Both the position numbers and the translations under genes were made by a program. The notes under the pieces are model-generated. The model saw nothing but the letters and a program-made list of their open reading frames with translations. It was not told where the DNA came from and did not search any database. Positions 33,608 to 42,254 of a DNA stretch of 64,000 bases are shown here, one piece after another (the stretch's first letter is position 1; the number at the start of each line of letters is the position of its first letter). Location of the stretch: NCBI RefSeq assembly GCF_003286415.2, contig NZ_CP043450.1, positions 4,340,001-4,404,000 on the forward strand, written 5' to 3'. This stretch comes from Mucilaginibacter rubeus. GTDB lineage: Bacteria; Bacteroidota; Bacteroidia; Sphingobacteriales; Sphingobacteriaceae.

Positions 33608-36600
33608 TTATAACTTCAACCTTAAACCAAAACTATATTGACGCGCCGTAGGATAGGATGCGTCATCGGTATACCCGCCAATCAAACTGTAGGGATCGTT
33701 ACTAACCTCCGGATCGGGCCCGGGATACTTTGAAACAATGAATAAATTATTCCCCGACAGAAAAAGAGTAGCATCATGTATATGGAATTTGCCGGTGATC
33801 TTTTGAGGCAATTGATAATTGACCGTTAGCGACTTAAGCTTGAGATAAGAGGCGCTGAATACCGCGAAATTGGAAATACCCGGCAAATTCGCATTCCCTT
33901 TAAGGGTCAGCCCCGGATTATTTGAAGTAGTATTTGTAGCGCTGTAATGATCTAAAATAGCTGTGATATGATTTGATTGATCAAGCAGGGTTATATCGTT
34001 CAGCCTGGGAAGATAAATGAGGTCACCTCCGTATGAAAAGCTGAACAAGGTTGTTAACGTAAGATTTTTATAAGTAAACGAATGGGTAAGCCCGCCAAAA
34101 AATTTAGGTTCGGCATGCCCTATGACCATACGCTCGGCCTGCCCCGCATAAGAGCCGGTTTCAATTAATTGGTAAATTGGGGTTCCCAATGGCGGATAAG
34201 AACTATTTTTATCTTGTTTTTTAAGGACACCTAAATATTTATATCCGTAAATTAATCCTACCGGCTGCCCAACTGTTAAAATCGTGTTTCCAAGATAAAG
34301 TGAATTGAGTTGTTCGTCAGAGGTCAGCGGTCCGGCTAAGGGATCTGATAACGCCTCTTTCAACTTAAGTACTTTAGACCGGTTACCTGATATGTTCAGG
34401 GCAGTGCTCCACCTAAAATTCTTGTTTTTTATAATGTCGCCACGCAGTTCAATTTCCAGCCCCCTGTTGTCAATAGTGGCATAGTTTTGCAGCGCCGATG
34501 AAAACCCAGTACTGGTAGGAACAGGTAATGCTACCAGCAAGTCTGCCGATCTTTTATCATAATAGCCGATACTGCCCCGAACCCTGGAATTGAATAGCGC
34601 GAAATCAATCCCCGCGTCTTTCTGAAATGTAGTTTCCCATTTTGTAAGATCGCTGCCCAGTTTTGAGGCAATCAAGGCGTTGCTACCCGCATAAGTAGCC
34701 GATGAATAAAAAGTATAAAAGAGATTATCGCGAATATTTTGGGTGCCTGTCAATCCGCTGCTTACACGAAGCTTTAACTCGTTAAGCCAGGAAACATTTT
34801 TCAGGAAGCCTTCCTGGTTTAACCGCCAGGCCAAACCGGCTGAAGGAAAATAACCCACCCGGTTATTTGCCGGGAATTTGGATGATGCATCAGCCCTGCC
34901 TGTAATTGTTATCAAATATTTATTCTTAAAAGCGTAGTTGGCGCGGAGATAAAAACTTAATAAAGCACTACGATCATTGAGTTTAACAGGCAAAGAAGAT
35001 ATTGTTGCAGGAGTTCCGTCAGGAAGCGTTCCGCTATTTGGGCGATCCATACCTGAAACAGAAAAGGTATTTGTTTTTGATTGCTGCCAGGATGTACCGC
35101 CTAATAAGGTGAAATGGTTATCATCGTCAAACTGCTTATCCCAGGTCAGTGTGTTCTCATAAAAAAAAGTAGTTTCCTGGGTTTGCCCGGTCGTGGAGAT
35201 CCCACCTTTTGAACGGGGATCAATTGTAGCGATATAGAGCGCGTCCGGCACGTAGTTTTGCTGACGGTAAGTAGTATGATTAACTGAAAAAGTACTTTTA
35301 AACCTTAACGATTTTAAAATAGTATATTCCAAGGAAGCAGAGCCCAAAAGCAGGGCGGTGGTGGCATGGTTCCTGCCCTGCAACAAGCTAAACGGATTTT
35401 GAACGCCCTGGGCTACAGTACCGGCCAAAATTCCGGGAATAAATTGCGTCGGCGAGCCATCCGCGGTAAAAGGCGCTAAGTTAGGCGGAGCAAGCGACGC
35501 AGAGGTGTACACCCCGTTGCTAATGTTGTTTCTGATAAAACCATAATTGAGGCTGGCGTTCAAACGTATCCGGTTAGTAAGCTCGTTGTCAATGTTTACT
35601 TTTCCCGTAACACGGCTAAAATCTGTACCCAGCACCGTGCCTGTTTGGTCATCATATGATAATGAAGTATAATACCTGGTATCCCGGCCACCTCCCCGAA
35701 CGCTTGCATTTGCGTTCCTGCTGACACCGGTACGGGTAACCAAATCAATCCAGTTGGTGTTGTTGCGAAAATAAGAGGGGACATTTAGGATAGAATCAGC
35801 ATATATATCCGAATAAGGCGCTATCTGCTTATTTAAGTTGGCTGCCCCTTCTTTAAGTATCGATTCATATTGGCTTCCGTTAAGCACCTTTATAGTCCTG
35901 GGCATACTATAGGTTTGAAAATAACTTGCATCTACAGATGGCTGCTGGTTATTTATACCTTTTTTTGTAGTGATAATAACCACACCGTTAGCCGCCTTCG
36001 AACCATAAATGGCGGTTGCCGATGCATCTTTAAGAATATCAATAGATTCGATATCGTTAATATTTAAACCGGCAAGCGTATTCAACCCACGGGAAAACGA
36101 GGACCCAACGGTGGTTAGCGTAGAAGGATCGGAAGTCAAACTTTCAACCGGGTTGATCAGATCGGCCGCTGCCTGGATATATCTGTTCTCGATATTAAGC
36201 TGAACTCCGTCGATGACATAAAGCGGGTCGTTACCGCCAATAATTGATGCCCCTCCCCTTATCCGGATTTTAGCCAGGCCTCCCGGTGAACCATCACCTT
36301 GTACAACCTCAACACCTGCGGCTTGTCCGGAAAGAGCCTGATCTATAGTAGTAAAGGTGGTGTTTTTGATATTGTCCATATTCACCGAGGATATGGCACC
36401 GGTAAGGTCTTTCCTTTTTGATGTGCCATAACCAACCATCACAACCTCTTCAAGCTCGTTTATACTTGGGTCCAGCTGAATGGCAATGTCATTACCTTCT
36501 AAATTCCTGGCCTGAACACGCTGGCTTTTATAACCGATATAATCAAATGAAATAACAGCATCCTTATCCACATCCTTCAAAAAAAAACGGCCATTTTCAT

Positions 36601-37021
36601 CTGTCATGGTCCGGTTTGCGGAGCCCTCAACAGAAACCGTAACTCCAGGCAGGGGCTTTCCTCTTTCGTCTTTTACTACCCCGGTAAGTGATCTGAAAAA
36701 GGATTTGACCTTTTCCATAAATTCGGCAGGCTTTGCTTTAACAATAACTGTTTTGCTCCTGATGGTATAAGTAAGTGGTTGCCCGGCGAAAACCTGTACC
36801 AGCACATCTTCAAACTTCCCTGAAGTCACTTTTAAGGTGACTAACCTGGCTTGTTTTAAGTCGCTCTCGGCATAAACAAAATTATAACCGCTTTGGGCTT
36901 TAAGCTCCTTAAAAACCTCTTTAAGCGGTGCTTTGTTAACCGAGAGATTTATTTGCTGAGCATAAGCATAAGCGCTAAACATGATCAATATATTTAAGAT
37001 TAGGAAGATGCGTATTTTCAT
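33608..37021 (-). CDS. SusC/RagA-family TonB-dependent transporter with STN domain
   Basis: 1137 residues. Signal peptide, then an STN domain (about 22-95: INLSVNKAPLKEVFKELKAQSGYNFVY), a CarboxypepD_reg repeat (about 112-190: GVVKDERGKPLPGVTVSVEG ... VISFDYIGYKSQ), a TonB plug (about 200-330: VGYGTSKRKDLTGAISSV, IRIRGGASIIGGNDPLYVIDGV, DILKDASATAIYGSKAANGVVIITTKKG) and a 22-strand barrel ending YSFGLRLKL. STN-bearing SusC proteins signal through FecR-type anti-sigma factors, and exactly such a FecR/sigma pair lies upstream. Takes up a substrate captured by the SusD partner. Confidence 0.94.
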   Translation of the reverse strand: MKIRIFLILNILIMFSAYAYAQQINLSVNKAPLKEVFKELKAQSGYNFVYAESDLKQARLVTLKVTSGKFEDVLVQVFAGQPLTYTIRSKTVIVKAKPAEFMEKVKSFFRSLTGVVKDERGKPLPGVTVSVEGSANRTMTDENGRFFLKDVDKDAVISFDYIGYKSQRVQARNLEGNDIAIQLDPSINELEEVVMVGYGTSKRKDLTGAISSVNMDNIKNTTFTTIDQALSGQAAGVEVVQGDGSPGGLAKIRIRGGASIIGGNDPLYVIDGVQLNIENRYIQAAADLINPVESLTSDPSTLTTVGSSFSRGLNTLAGLNINDIESIDILKDASATAIYGSKAANGVVIITTKKGINNQQPSVDASYFQTYSMPRTIKVLNGSQYESILKEGAANLNKQIAPYSDIYADSILNVPSYFRNNTNWIDLVTRTGVSRNANASVRGGGRDTRYYTSLSYDDQTGTVLGTDFSRVTGKVNIDNELTNRIRLNASLNYGFIRNNISNGVYTSASLAPPNLAPFTADGSPTQFIPGILAGTVAQGVQNPFSLLQGRNHATTALLLGSASLEYTILKSLRFKSTFSVNHTTYRQQNYVPDALYIATIDPRSKGGISTTGQTQETTFFYENTLTWDKQFDDDNHFTLLGGTSWQQSKTNTFSVSGMDRPNSGTLPDGTPATISSLPVKLNDRSALLSFYLRANYAFKNKYLITITGRADASSKFPANNRVGYFPSAGLAWRLNQEGFLKNVSWLNELKLRVSSGLTGTQNIRDNLFYTFYSSATYAGSNALIASKLGSDLTKWETTFQKDAGIDFALFNSRVRGSIGYYDKRSADLLVALPVPTSTGFSSALQNYATIDNRGLEIELRGDIIKNKNFRWSTALNISGNRSKVLKLKEALSDPLAGPLTSDEQLNSLYLGNTILTVGQPVGLIYGYKYLGVLKKQDKNSSYPPLGTPIYQLIETGSYAGQAERMVIGHAEPKFFGGLTHSFTYKNLTLTTLFSFSYGGDLIYLPRLNDITLLDQSNHITAILDHYSATNTTSNNPGLTLKGNANLPGISNFAVFSASYLKLKSLTVNYQLPQKITGKFHIHDATLFLSGNNLFIVSKYPGPDPEVSNDPYSLIGGYTDDASYPTARQYSFGLRLKL

Positions 37022-37059
37022 TATTGAGAAACCTTTATCCGGTTTTAAGTACTGAGAGA

Positions 37060-38202
37060 TTATTTAGATACAACTATTTGTCTTCCTTTAACATGAAAGC
37101 GGACCTTCCCGGTAAGCTCCAGGATATTTAAACTCTCTGTCACATCCGAATTCCGGTTAATTGTCCCTCCAAACTTATCATCGGGGATTGGCCCCTCATA
37201 TGTTACCTTCATATCATACCATCTGGCAATTACCCGCATAATATGCTGGATATTATCATCCTGAAATTCAAACTGATCATTTTTCCAGGCTATAGCCTCA
37301 GCGGTTTCAGCTTTACTTACAGTGAAGGCATTTTTACCCAGCACAGCCTGTTGCCCCGGCAACAGGAAACGAGTGGCATGATTTACCGTGCCGGTTACTT
37401 TTACCTTGCCTTCAAGCAGTGTTGTTTTAACAGCAGGATCATCATCATAAGCGCTAATATTAAAATGCGTTCCTAAAACCTCTACCGTTTGGTTGTTGCT
37501 GGCCACCCTAAACGGTTTTGCGGCATTATGTGCCACCTCAAAATAAGCTTCTCCCTTTAACTCAACCCGGCGTTCATCACCGTTAAACGCAGTAGGATAC
37601 CGCAGCGATGAAGCAGCATTGATCCAGACTTTGGTTCCATCAGACAGCACCACAACCTGGTAATGAGCCCCGCTTGGCACCAGCAGTGAGTTATAGGCGA
37701 TCACCTTATTATCAATCTGATTATCAGCGCCTTGTTGATAATTCAATACACCGTTGGTCAACCGGGTAACTAAACCAGAATTCTGACTGATCAGCTGTTC
37801 GTTTTTAGATTTATGCAGGGGTACTTCTTTCCCGTCTGTGAGGATCAGTGTAGGGAACCTCTCCGTTATCGCACCAATACGGTTTTGGTCGTTATCACCC
37901 GGCTGCCCTGTTCCATTGTGTTTTAACAAAACGAAGAGACCAACAGATAAGATAAATACAATTGAAGCCGCGACTGCAATCCTTGGCCATAAACTCCTCA
38001 CCTTAGGTTGGGTTTGCAATCCTGCACGCTGCCGCGTTCCGGCCCAAAGCTCGGCCGCCAAATGATCAAACTTGTCGTCATCTGAAAGCTTCCTTTTATC
38101 TGATTCAAAGATGTACCAGTTTTCAACTAACGCGCGTTCTTCGGGAGTAGCTGTATTATCCAGATACTTTGCTATTAATTGATCAGCGTCTTGGTGATTC
38201 AT
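37060..38202 (-). CDS. FecR-family anti-sigma factor
   Basis: 380 residues from ATG 38202 (MNHQDADQLIAKYLDNTATPEE). The cytosolic N-terminal anti-sigma domain (1-80) is followed by a transmembrane helix about 88-110 (IAVAASIVFILSVGLFVLL). The periplasmic FecR domain contains YNSLLVPSGAHYQVVVLSDGTKVWINAASSLRYPTAF and VELKGEAYFEVAHNAAKPF. A C-terminal DUF4974 domain (about 310-380) would contact the STN domain of the SusC protein. It controls the sigma factor encoded 81 bp upstream. Confidence 0.94.
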   Translation of the reverse strand: MNHQDADQLIAKYLDNTATPEERALVENWYIFESDKRKLSDDDKFDHLAAELWAGTRQRAGLQTQPKVRSLWPRIAVAASIVFILSVGLFVLLKHNGTGQPGDNDQNRIGAITERFPTLILTDGKEVPLHKSKNEQLISQNSGLVTRLTNGVLNYQQGADNQIDNKVIAYNSLLVPSGAHYQVVVLSDGTKVWINAASSLRYPTAFNGDERRVELKGEAYFEVAHNAAKPFRVASNNQTVEVLGTHFNISAYDDDPAVKTTLLEGKVKVTGTVNHATRFLLPGQQAVLGKNAFTVSKAETAEAIAWKNDQFEFQDDNIQHIMRVIARWYDMKVTYEGPIPDDKFGGTINRNSDVTESLNILELTGKVRFHVKGRQIVVSK

Positions 38203-38283
38203 CGTTTTTAATACTTTAAAAAAATCATATTTAAAGCAAAAACACATGAAAATGCCCTGGGGGGTATCGTAGCTGAAAAAAAA

Positions 38284-38883
38284 TTACACTTTTTTAAAAA
38301 AAGAAAGAAGCATCAGGAGACTGACCGCCGTATCCGGGTCTTTGAGGTTAGCCCGGAGCCTTTTAAGCGATTTATGAATTTGTTTTTTTACCGTTTCTTC
38401 GGATGTACCTAAACTTTCGGCAATTTCCTTATGGGTTAAATTCTGCTTGCGGCTCATCTCAAATACCTGGCGCATTTTTGGTGGCAGCGCTTCAATTTCC
38501 CGGTCAATGGCCGCCAAAAGATCACGCTCTTCCAGGTAATGAAGCGTGTCTTTACTTGCTTCGTTCGCAAATTGCGCTAATGAACTCAGGTAATCGTTCC
38601 GGAATTTACGCTGACGAATATGGTTTAACACCATGTTACGTGCCGACACATATAAATAGCCGGCTAAATTGCCTTGTGCCGGAATCTTATCTGCTTTTGT
38701 CCATAACGTGCCGAAAAGTTCCTGTAAGATATCTTTGGAGTCTTCTTCGTCCCGCAGCATCTTATAAATATGAGCATACATCAAGCGCCAGTAACGCCGG
38801 TAAATTTCGGTATAAGCCGGCTCATCACCCGATCTGAGCAAGTCGGTAAGTTCGGCATCGTTATATACGGTGTAAGCTAACAT
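38284..38883 (-). CDS. ECF sigma factor, FecI-like
   Basis: 199 residues from ATG 38883. The TTG at 38895 is unlikely because it falls inside the -7 element. Region 2 is EIYRRYWRLMYAHIYKMLRDEEDSKDILQELFGTLW ... GYLYVSARNMVLNHIRQRK. Region 4 is EALPPKMRQVFEMSRKQNLTHKEIAESLGTSEETVKKQIHKSLKRLR. The sigma/FecR/SusC/SusD order on one strand is the standard TonB-transducer system, in which substrate binding to SusC releases the sigma factor to switch on susCD. Confidence 0.93.
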   Translation of the reverse strand: MLAYTVYNDAELTDLLRSGDEPAYTEIYRRYWRLMYAHIYKMLRDEEDSKDILQELFGTLWTKADKIPAQGNLAGYLYVSARNMVLNHIRQRKFRNDYLSSLAQFANEASKDTLHYLEERDLLAAIDREIEALPPKMRQVFEMSRKQNLTHKEIAESLGTSEETVKKQIHKSLKRLRANLKDPDTAVSLLMLLSFFKKV

Positions 38884-38892
38884 TCTGATCGC

Positions 38893-38900
38893 CAAATATA
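38893..38900 (-). promoter_or_regulatory. -7 element of the FecI-like gene
   Basis: On the minus strand TATATTTG fits TAnnTTTG, only 10 bp before the ATG at 38883, so the transcript would be almost leaderless. The CATGAGATTT motif (38939-38948) lies about 40 bp upstream. Confidence 0.45.
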
Positions 38901-38935
38901 AAAATTATCCTGTTGGCCATTGGTTTCACGCATTA

Positions 38936-38965
38936 CATCATGAGATTTCCATGATCTTAGATGAT
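38936..38965. promoter_or_regulatory. Shared CATGAGATTT site in the divergent regulator gap
   Basis: CATCATGAGATTT followed by CCATGATCTTAGATGAT. The gap 38884-39185 separates the FecI-like sigma gene from a LuxR-type regulator. The 10-mer is shared exactly with sites at 29749 and 51563. No other feature was seen in this 302-bp stretch. Confidence 0.4.
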
Positions 38966-39185
38966 AAAACTTACAACTGGGATAGTCAGCATACCGCGAA
39001 CTACATTGTCCTGTTCAAAGGCTAATTTGCCAAATTCAACAACCTTTCCATTTCAACAGCGCCTTTAATGGGCTTAATTTGAACATGCAAATAAAATTAA
39101 CCCCGCGAACAGACTATTATAGCAACGATCACTCTATGGCTGTTACGCATTTTGTTTGAAAGAAAAAACTTAACAAGTATTTACT

Positions 39186-39881
39186 ATGATGAATAATGTT
39201 AATGAACGAATGAGCTTTGTAAACAATGATCATTCGTTAAGGATAGCCATTTTTGACGATAACAAAAACATAAGGAACACCATGGTAATGATCCTCAATT
39301 CGGAGATCATGTTTAACGTTGTGGGTGTGTATGACAGTTCTAAAAACAGTATCAAAAACCTGATGAGCACCAAAACAGACCTGGTGATCATAGATATCGC
39401 CGCGTCTGGCTTTAGCGGAATTGAAACCATTGAACGGCTAAAACGCGAGCTCCCCTACATCCAAATCCTCGTACAAACAAACTTTGAGGATGACGCGCTG
39501 ATATATCAATCCATCCTGGCCGGGGCTTCAGGGTATATTTTAAAGAACGGTTTGAAGCTAACTTTAGTTAAGGCTGTTAAAGAATTAAGGAACGGAGGTT
39601 CACCAATGAGCCCTTCCGTCGCCCGCAAGGTAATCAATATGGTCAAGCATAATATGTGTCATTTCAGTCCCGTTGAACAAGCGGCAAACTATAAGCTAAC
39701 CGGAAGAGAAAAGGAAGTTTTGGCCTGCATTGTTAAAGGCAAAAACTATAAAATGACCGGCTATGAGTTGAACATATCATATGAAACCGTTCGCAGCCAT
39801 ATGAAACACATCTATGAAAAGCTAAAGGTTGCATCACTTACAGAATTGGTTGCCAAATCTATCAACTTTAATATTGTTTAA
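39186..39881 (+). CDS. NarL/LuxR-type response regulator with atypical receiver
   Basis: 231 residues. The receiver domain has an acidic pocket (FDDNK) and phospho-acceptor D70, but the following loop reads DIAASGFSG in place of the usual DIxMPGxxG. Lys is in YILKNG. The C-terminal LuxR helix-turn-helix (LTGREKEVLACIVKGKNYKMTGYELNISYETVRSHMKHIYEKL) is intact. It is strongly paralogous to the regulator at 41556-42203 (same DIAxSI-type ends, same GGSPMSPSxARKV linker) and lies on the other side of the glycosyltransferase in opposite orientation. It may be a diverged, possibly phosphorylation-independent copy. Terminator at 40005-40035. Confidence 0.88.
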   Translation: MMNNVNERMSFVNNDHSLRIAIFDDNKNIRNTMVMILNSEIMFNVVGVYDSSKNSIKNLMSTKTDLVIIDIAASGFSGIETIERLKRELPYIQILVQTNFEDDALIYQSILAGASGYILKNGLKLTLVKAVKELRNGGSPMSPSVARKVINMVKHNMCHFSPVEQAANYKLTGREKEVLACIVKGKNYKMTGYELNISYETVRSHMKHIYEKLKVASLTELVAKSINFNIV

Positions 39882-40004
39882 ATAACCAGGCGAAATCCTT
39901 TGGCCATCACCCATAAGATAATAACTCACAAATGGCATTATTTACGCCATGTAAGCCGCTGTTAAAGAAAAATCTTTTTTGTTGAGTTTTGTTTGTTTGG
40001 TTTA

Positions 40005-40035
40005 GAATGCGGTGTCAAAGCCGCATTCTTTTTTT
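40005..40035 (+). terminator. Intrinsic terminator of the LuxR-type gene
   Basis: GAATGCGG (40005-40012) pairs with CCGCATTC (40021-40028), followed by seven T. Confidence 0.85.
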
Positions 40036-40042
40036 AAAACAA

Positions 40043-40080
40043 AAAAGGGCGCACAAATTTGCTTATTTGTGCCGCCCTTA
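40043..40080 (-). terminator. Intrinsic terminator of the glycosyltransferase gene
   Basis: On the minus strand AAGGGCGGCACAAAT pairs with ATTTGTGCGCCCTT and runs into TTTTTTG, 20 bp after the stop at 40100. Confidence 0.85.
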
Positions 40081-40099
40081 GCATTCATCACATTTTAGG

Positions 40100-41434
40100 T
40101 TATGCTACATTGATCGTATTATATTGGTTCAACAACTCAACCAGGTATTTTGCGCAAAGTTCCCTGGCGTCGTATTGCTCCATCTCATCTGCCAAAGCAG
40201 TAATGTTATTCTTGTAAACAGGATCGGCCAGTACATTTACAACGGCGTTCCTGATCTCATCCGGGGTTGGTCTTTCTGTTTTCAGGTCTATACCGTATTT
40301 AAAGTACCCTACCCGTGCGCAAATTTCGGCTTTACCCTCAAATAAACCTGCTGCAACCATAGGCAGCCTGTTTTTAATACCTAATAGTGTTCCGCCGTAG
40401 CCTCCGTTAGTGATGTAAACATGTGCAAAGGGCATCACCTCGTCAAAAGGAATATAATCTTCAATGATCAGGTTGTTATAAGGGTATTTAGTTCTTAACT
40501 CTTGTGTCTGGTTTCCACCTGTTGTTGCTATGACAAGGGTATCAGTCCCTTTAAAGGCTTCTAAAGTAGGTTCCAGCAGTTTCGTAATATCATTTTCGAT
40601 AGTGCCCTGTGTAACAAGTACTACTTTTTGATATTCATCAAGCCTTTGGTCATCCCAGCGGTTTTCGCTCGTCCGTGCCGAATAAGGAAGTAAGGAGCCT
40701 ATGAAACGGACGTTTTGCCCCATGTTGCTACGGGTATATTCAAAAGACGGAGAACCGATCTGAAGATATAGATCAGATGTTTTTATCAGCATATCAAATA
40801 CATTTGTCCTTTGATGCTGGATATCATAGCGACTTAAAAGCAAAGAAAGACAATCAATATGTTCTTTGTAAACTTCCTCATTAAACGCCTTATTCAGGCG
40901 GGCTATGTTCTCCTGTTCGTCGGCGTTTGAAGGGGGATAGAAACCGGGGCCGTAAGGTCCTAAATCGTCCGAGCTTTCGGCCAATGGAATAATGCCGATT
41001 GAAATCACCGGAACATCCAGCCTGGCAGAAAGATATGGAATAGCCGGGAACATACTTTCGGTTACGATGGCATCAAACGAAAACTCCTGCTGAATGTCCC
41101 TGATGTCCTCAAAATGATCGGGCCCTGGCTTAATAAAGATATTGATCATATCAAAATTTGCCTTCTGCCCTGCATCGGTTAAAAATTTTCTCTGCGGAAA
41201 CAAATTGTGGATGTTATTTGCATTGATATCGATAGCCTTCAAAAAAGGAAAATGTGGGATACCCAGTTGTCTTAATTTGTTTTCATGAACTACCGAGGTA
41301 TACCAACGCACATCAGCGCCGCTATCTGCTAAAAATTTCGCCAGGCCGGTGAGCGGGTTAAAATGTCCGTCTGCCGCTACCGTCGCTATCAGGATCTTCT
41401 TTCCTGTCAATCCATTTAATGTTGTCTGATTCAT
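40100..41434 (-). CDS. GT1-family (UGT/macrolide-type) glycosyltransferase
   Basis: 444 residues from ATG 41434. A GTG at 41458 lies very near the predicted transcription start. The GT-B fold opens with KILIATVAADGHFNPLTGLAKFL, as in macrolide and natural-product glycosyltransferases. The sugar-nucleotide side has VVLVTQGTIEND, then YIPFDEVMPFAHVYITNGGYGGTLLGIKNRLPMVAAG, a variant of the UGT signature in which HGG is NGG. It would attach a sugar to a small lipophilic acceptor in the cytoplasm, a common way to inactivate antibiotics or xenobiotics. Transcribed from a class II site (41472-41517), so linked to the adjacent two-component system. Confidence 0.85.
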   Translation of the reverse strand: MNQTTLNGLTGKKILIATVAADGHFNPLTGLAKFLADSGADVRWYTSVVHENKLRQLGIPHFPFLKAIDINANNIHNLFPQRKFLTDAGQKANFDMINIFIKPGPDHFEDIRDIQQEFSFDAIVTESMFPAIPYLSARLDVPVISIGIIPLAESSDDLGPYGPGFYPPSNADEQENIARLNKAFNEEVYKEHIDCLSLLLSRYDIQHQRTNVFDMLIKTSDLYLQIGSPSFEYTRSNMGQNVRFIGSLLPYSARTSENRWDDQRLDEYQKVVLVTQGTIENDITKLLEPTLEAFKGTDTLVIATTGGNQTQELRTKYPYNNLIIEDYIPFDEVMPFAHVYITNGGYGGTLLGIKNRLPMVAAGLFEGKAEICARVGYFKYGIDLKTERPTPDEIRNAVVNVLADPVYKNNITALADEMEQYDARELCAKYLVELLNQYNTINVA

Positions 41435-41471
41435 ATAACGCTTTGTATTTGTCAACACCTTTTACTTGCAG

Positions 41472-41517
41472 CAAATATGGCCCGACGCATCCAAAACAGC
41501 TATCCCCTAATGTGGTG
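41472..41517 (-). promoter_or_regulatory. Class II operator-promoter of the glycosyltransferase gene
   Basis: On the minus strand the operator is CACCACATTAGGGGAT (41517 to 41502). The first G of its central GG (41507) is 28 bp upstream of the -7 element CATATTTG (41479 to 41472). Same layout as six other promoters in 45-56 kb. Confidence 0.75.
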
Positions 41518-41555
41518 AGTATAATAACCCAAAGTATCAACGGGCAGGTATCAGT

Positions 41556-42203
41556 TTATACAATATTTTGATTGATGGCTTTTGCAACCACCTCTGTCAA
41601 TGAGGCTACATGCAATTTTTCATAGATCTTTTTGATATGGCTGCGAACCGTTTCGTAAGATATATTCAGCTCATAAGCAATCATTTTATAGCTAAGGCCG
41701 TTTACAATGGCGCTTAGTACTTCTTTTTCCCGCGGAGTAAGATTATACTCTTCGCTGGGCCTGCGGCGACTTCTTTCGCCGCTGCTCTGAAGTAGTTGAA
41801 GTACTTTCCTGGCGATGGACGGGCTCATGGGGGAGCCACCGGTTTTCAGTTCCTTAATAGCTTCTGTAAGGGAGCTATTAAGCTGATTTTTCAGGAGATA
41901 ACCCGCAGCCCCAGCGCAAATGGAGTCAAAAACGCGTTCGTCATCCTCAAAAACCGTTTGAATAAGAATCGGAACATGCGGAAACTCCCGGGTTAAGATC
42001 CTCACGGCTTCTATACCATTAATGCCGGGCATTTCTATGTCCATCAAAACAACATCCGGTCTTGAGGTTAGTACATTATCCACACAATGTTTTGCGTCAC
42101 TAAACGTACCTACCACTTCAAAATCCGGGTCGGTGTTTAATAACATGATCACACTGCTCCGAATATTCTTATTATCATCAAATATGGCCACCCTGATACT
42201 CAT
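41556..42203 (-). CDS. NarL/LuxR-type response regulator
   Basis: 215 residues with a canonical receiver (FDDNK pocket, D55 in VVLMDIEMPGING, Thr in IQTVFEDD, Lys in YLLKNQ) and LuxR-type helix-turn-helix (LTPREKEVLSAIVNGLSYKMIAYELNISYETVRSHIKKIYEKL). It lies 51 bp after the propeller kinase gene on the same strand and is its obvious partner. It is the best candidate for the protein that binds the class II sites, because the kinase-regulator operon itself has such a site, giving autoregulation. Confidence 0.93.
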   Translation of the reverse strand: MSIRVAIFDDNKNIRSSVIMLLNTDPDFEVVGTFSDAKHCVDNVLTSRPDVVLMDIEMPGINGIEAVRILTREFPHVPILIQTVFEDDERVFDSICAGAAGYLLKNQLNSSLTEAIKELKTGGSPMSPSIARKVLQLLQSSGERSRRRPSEEYNLTPREKEVLSAIVNGLSYKMIAYELNISYETVRSHIKKIYEKLHVASLTEVVAKAINQNIV

Positions 42204-42254
42204 AGTTTTATATATTTATTATTTAATCGGTTCAAAATCTGCTGAATACCATAG

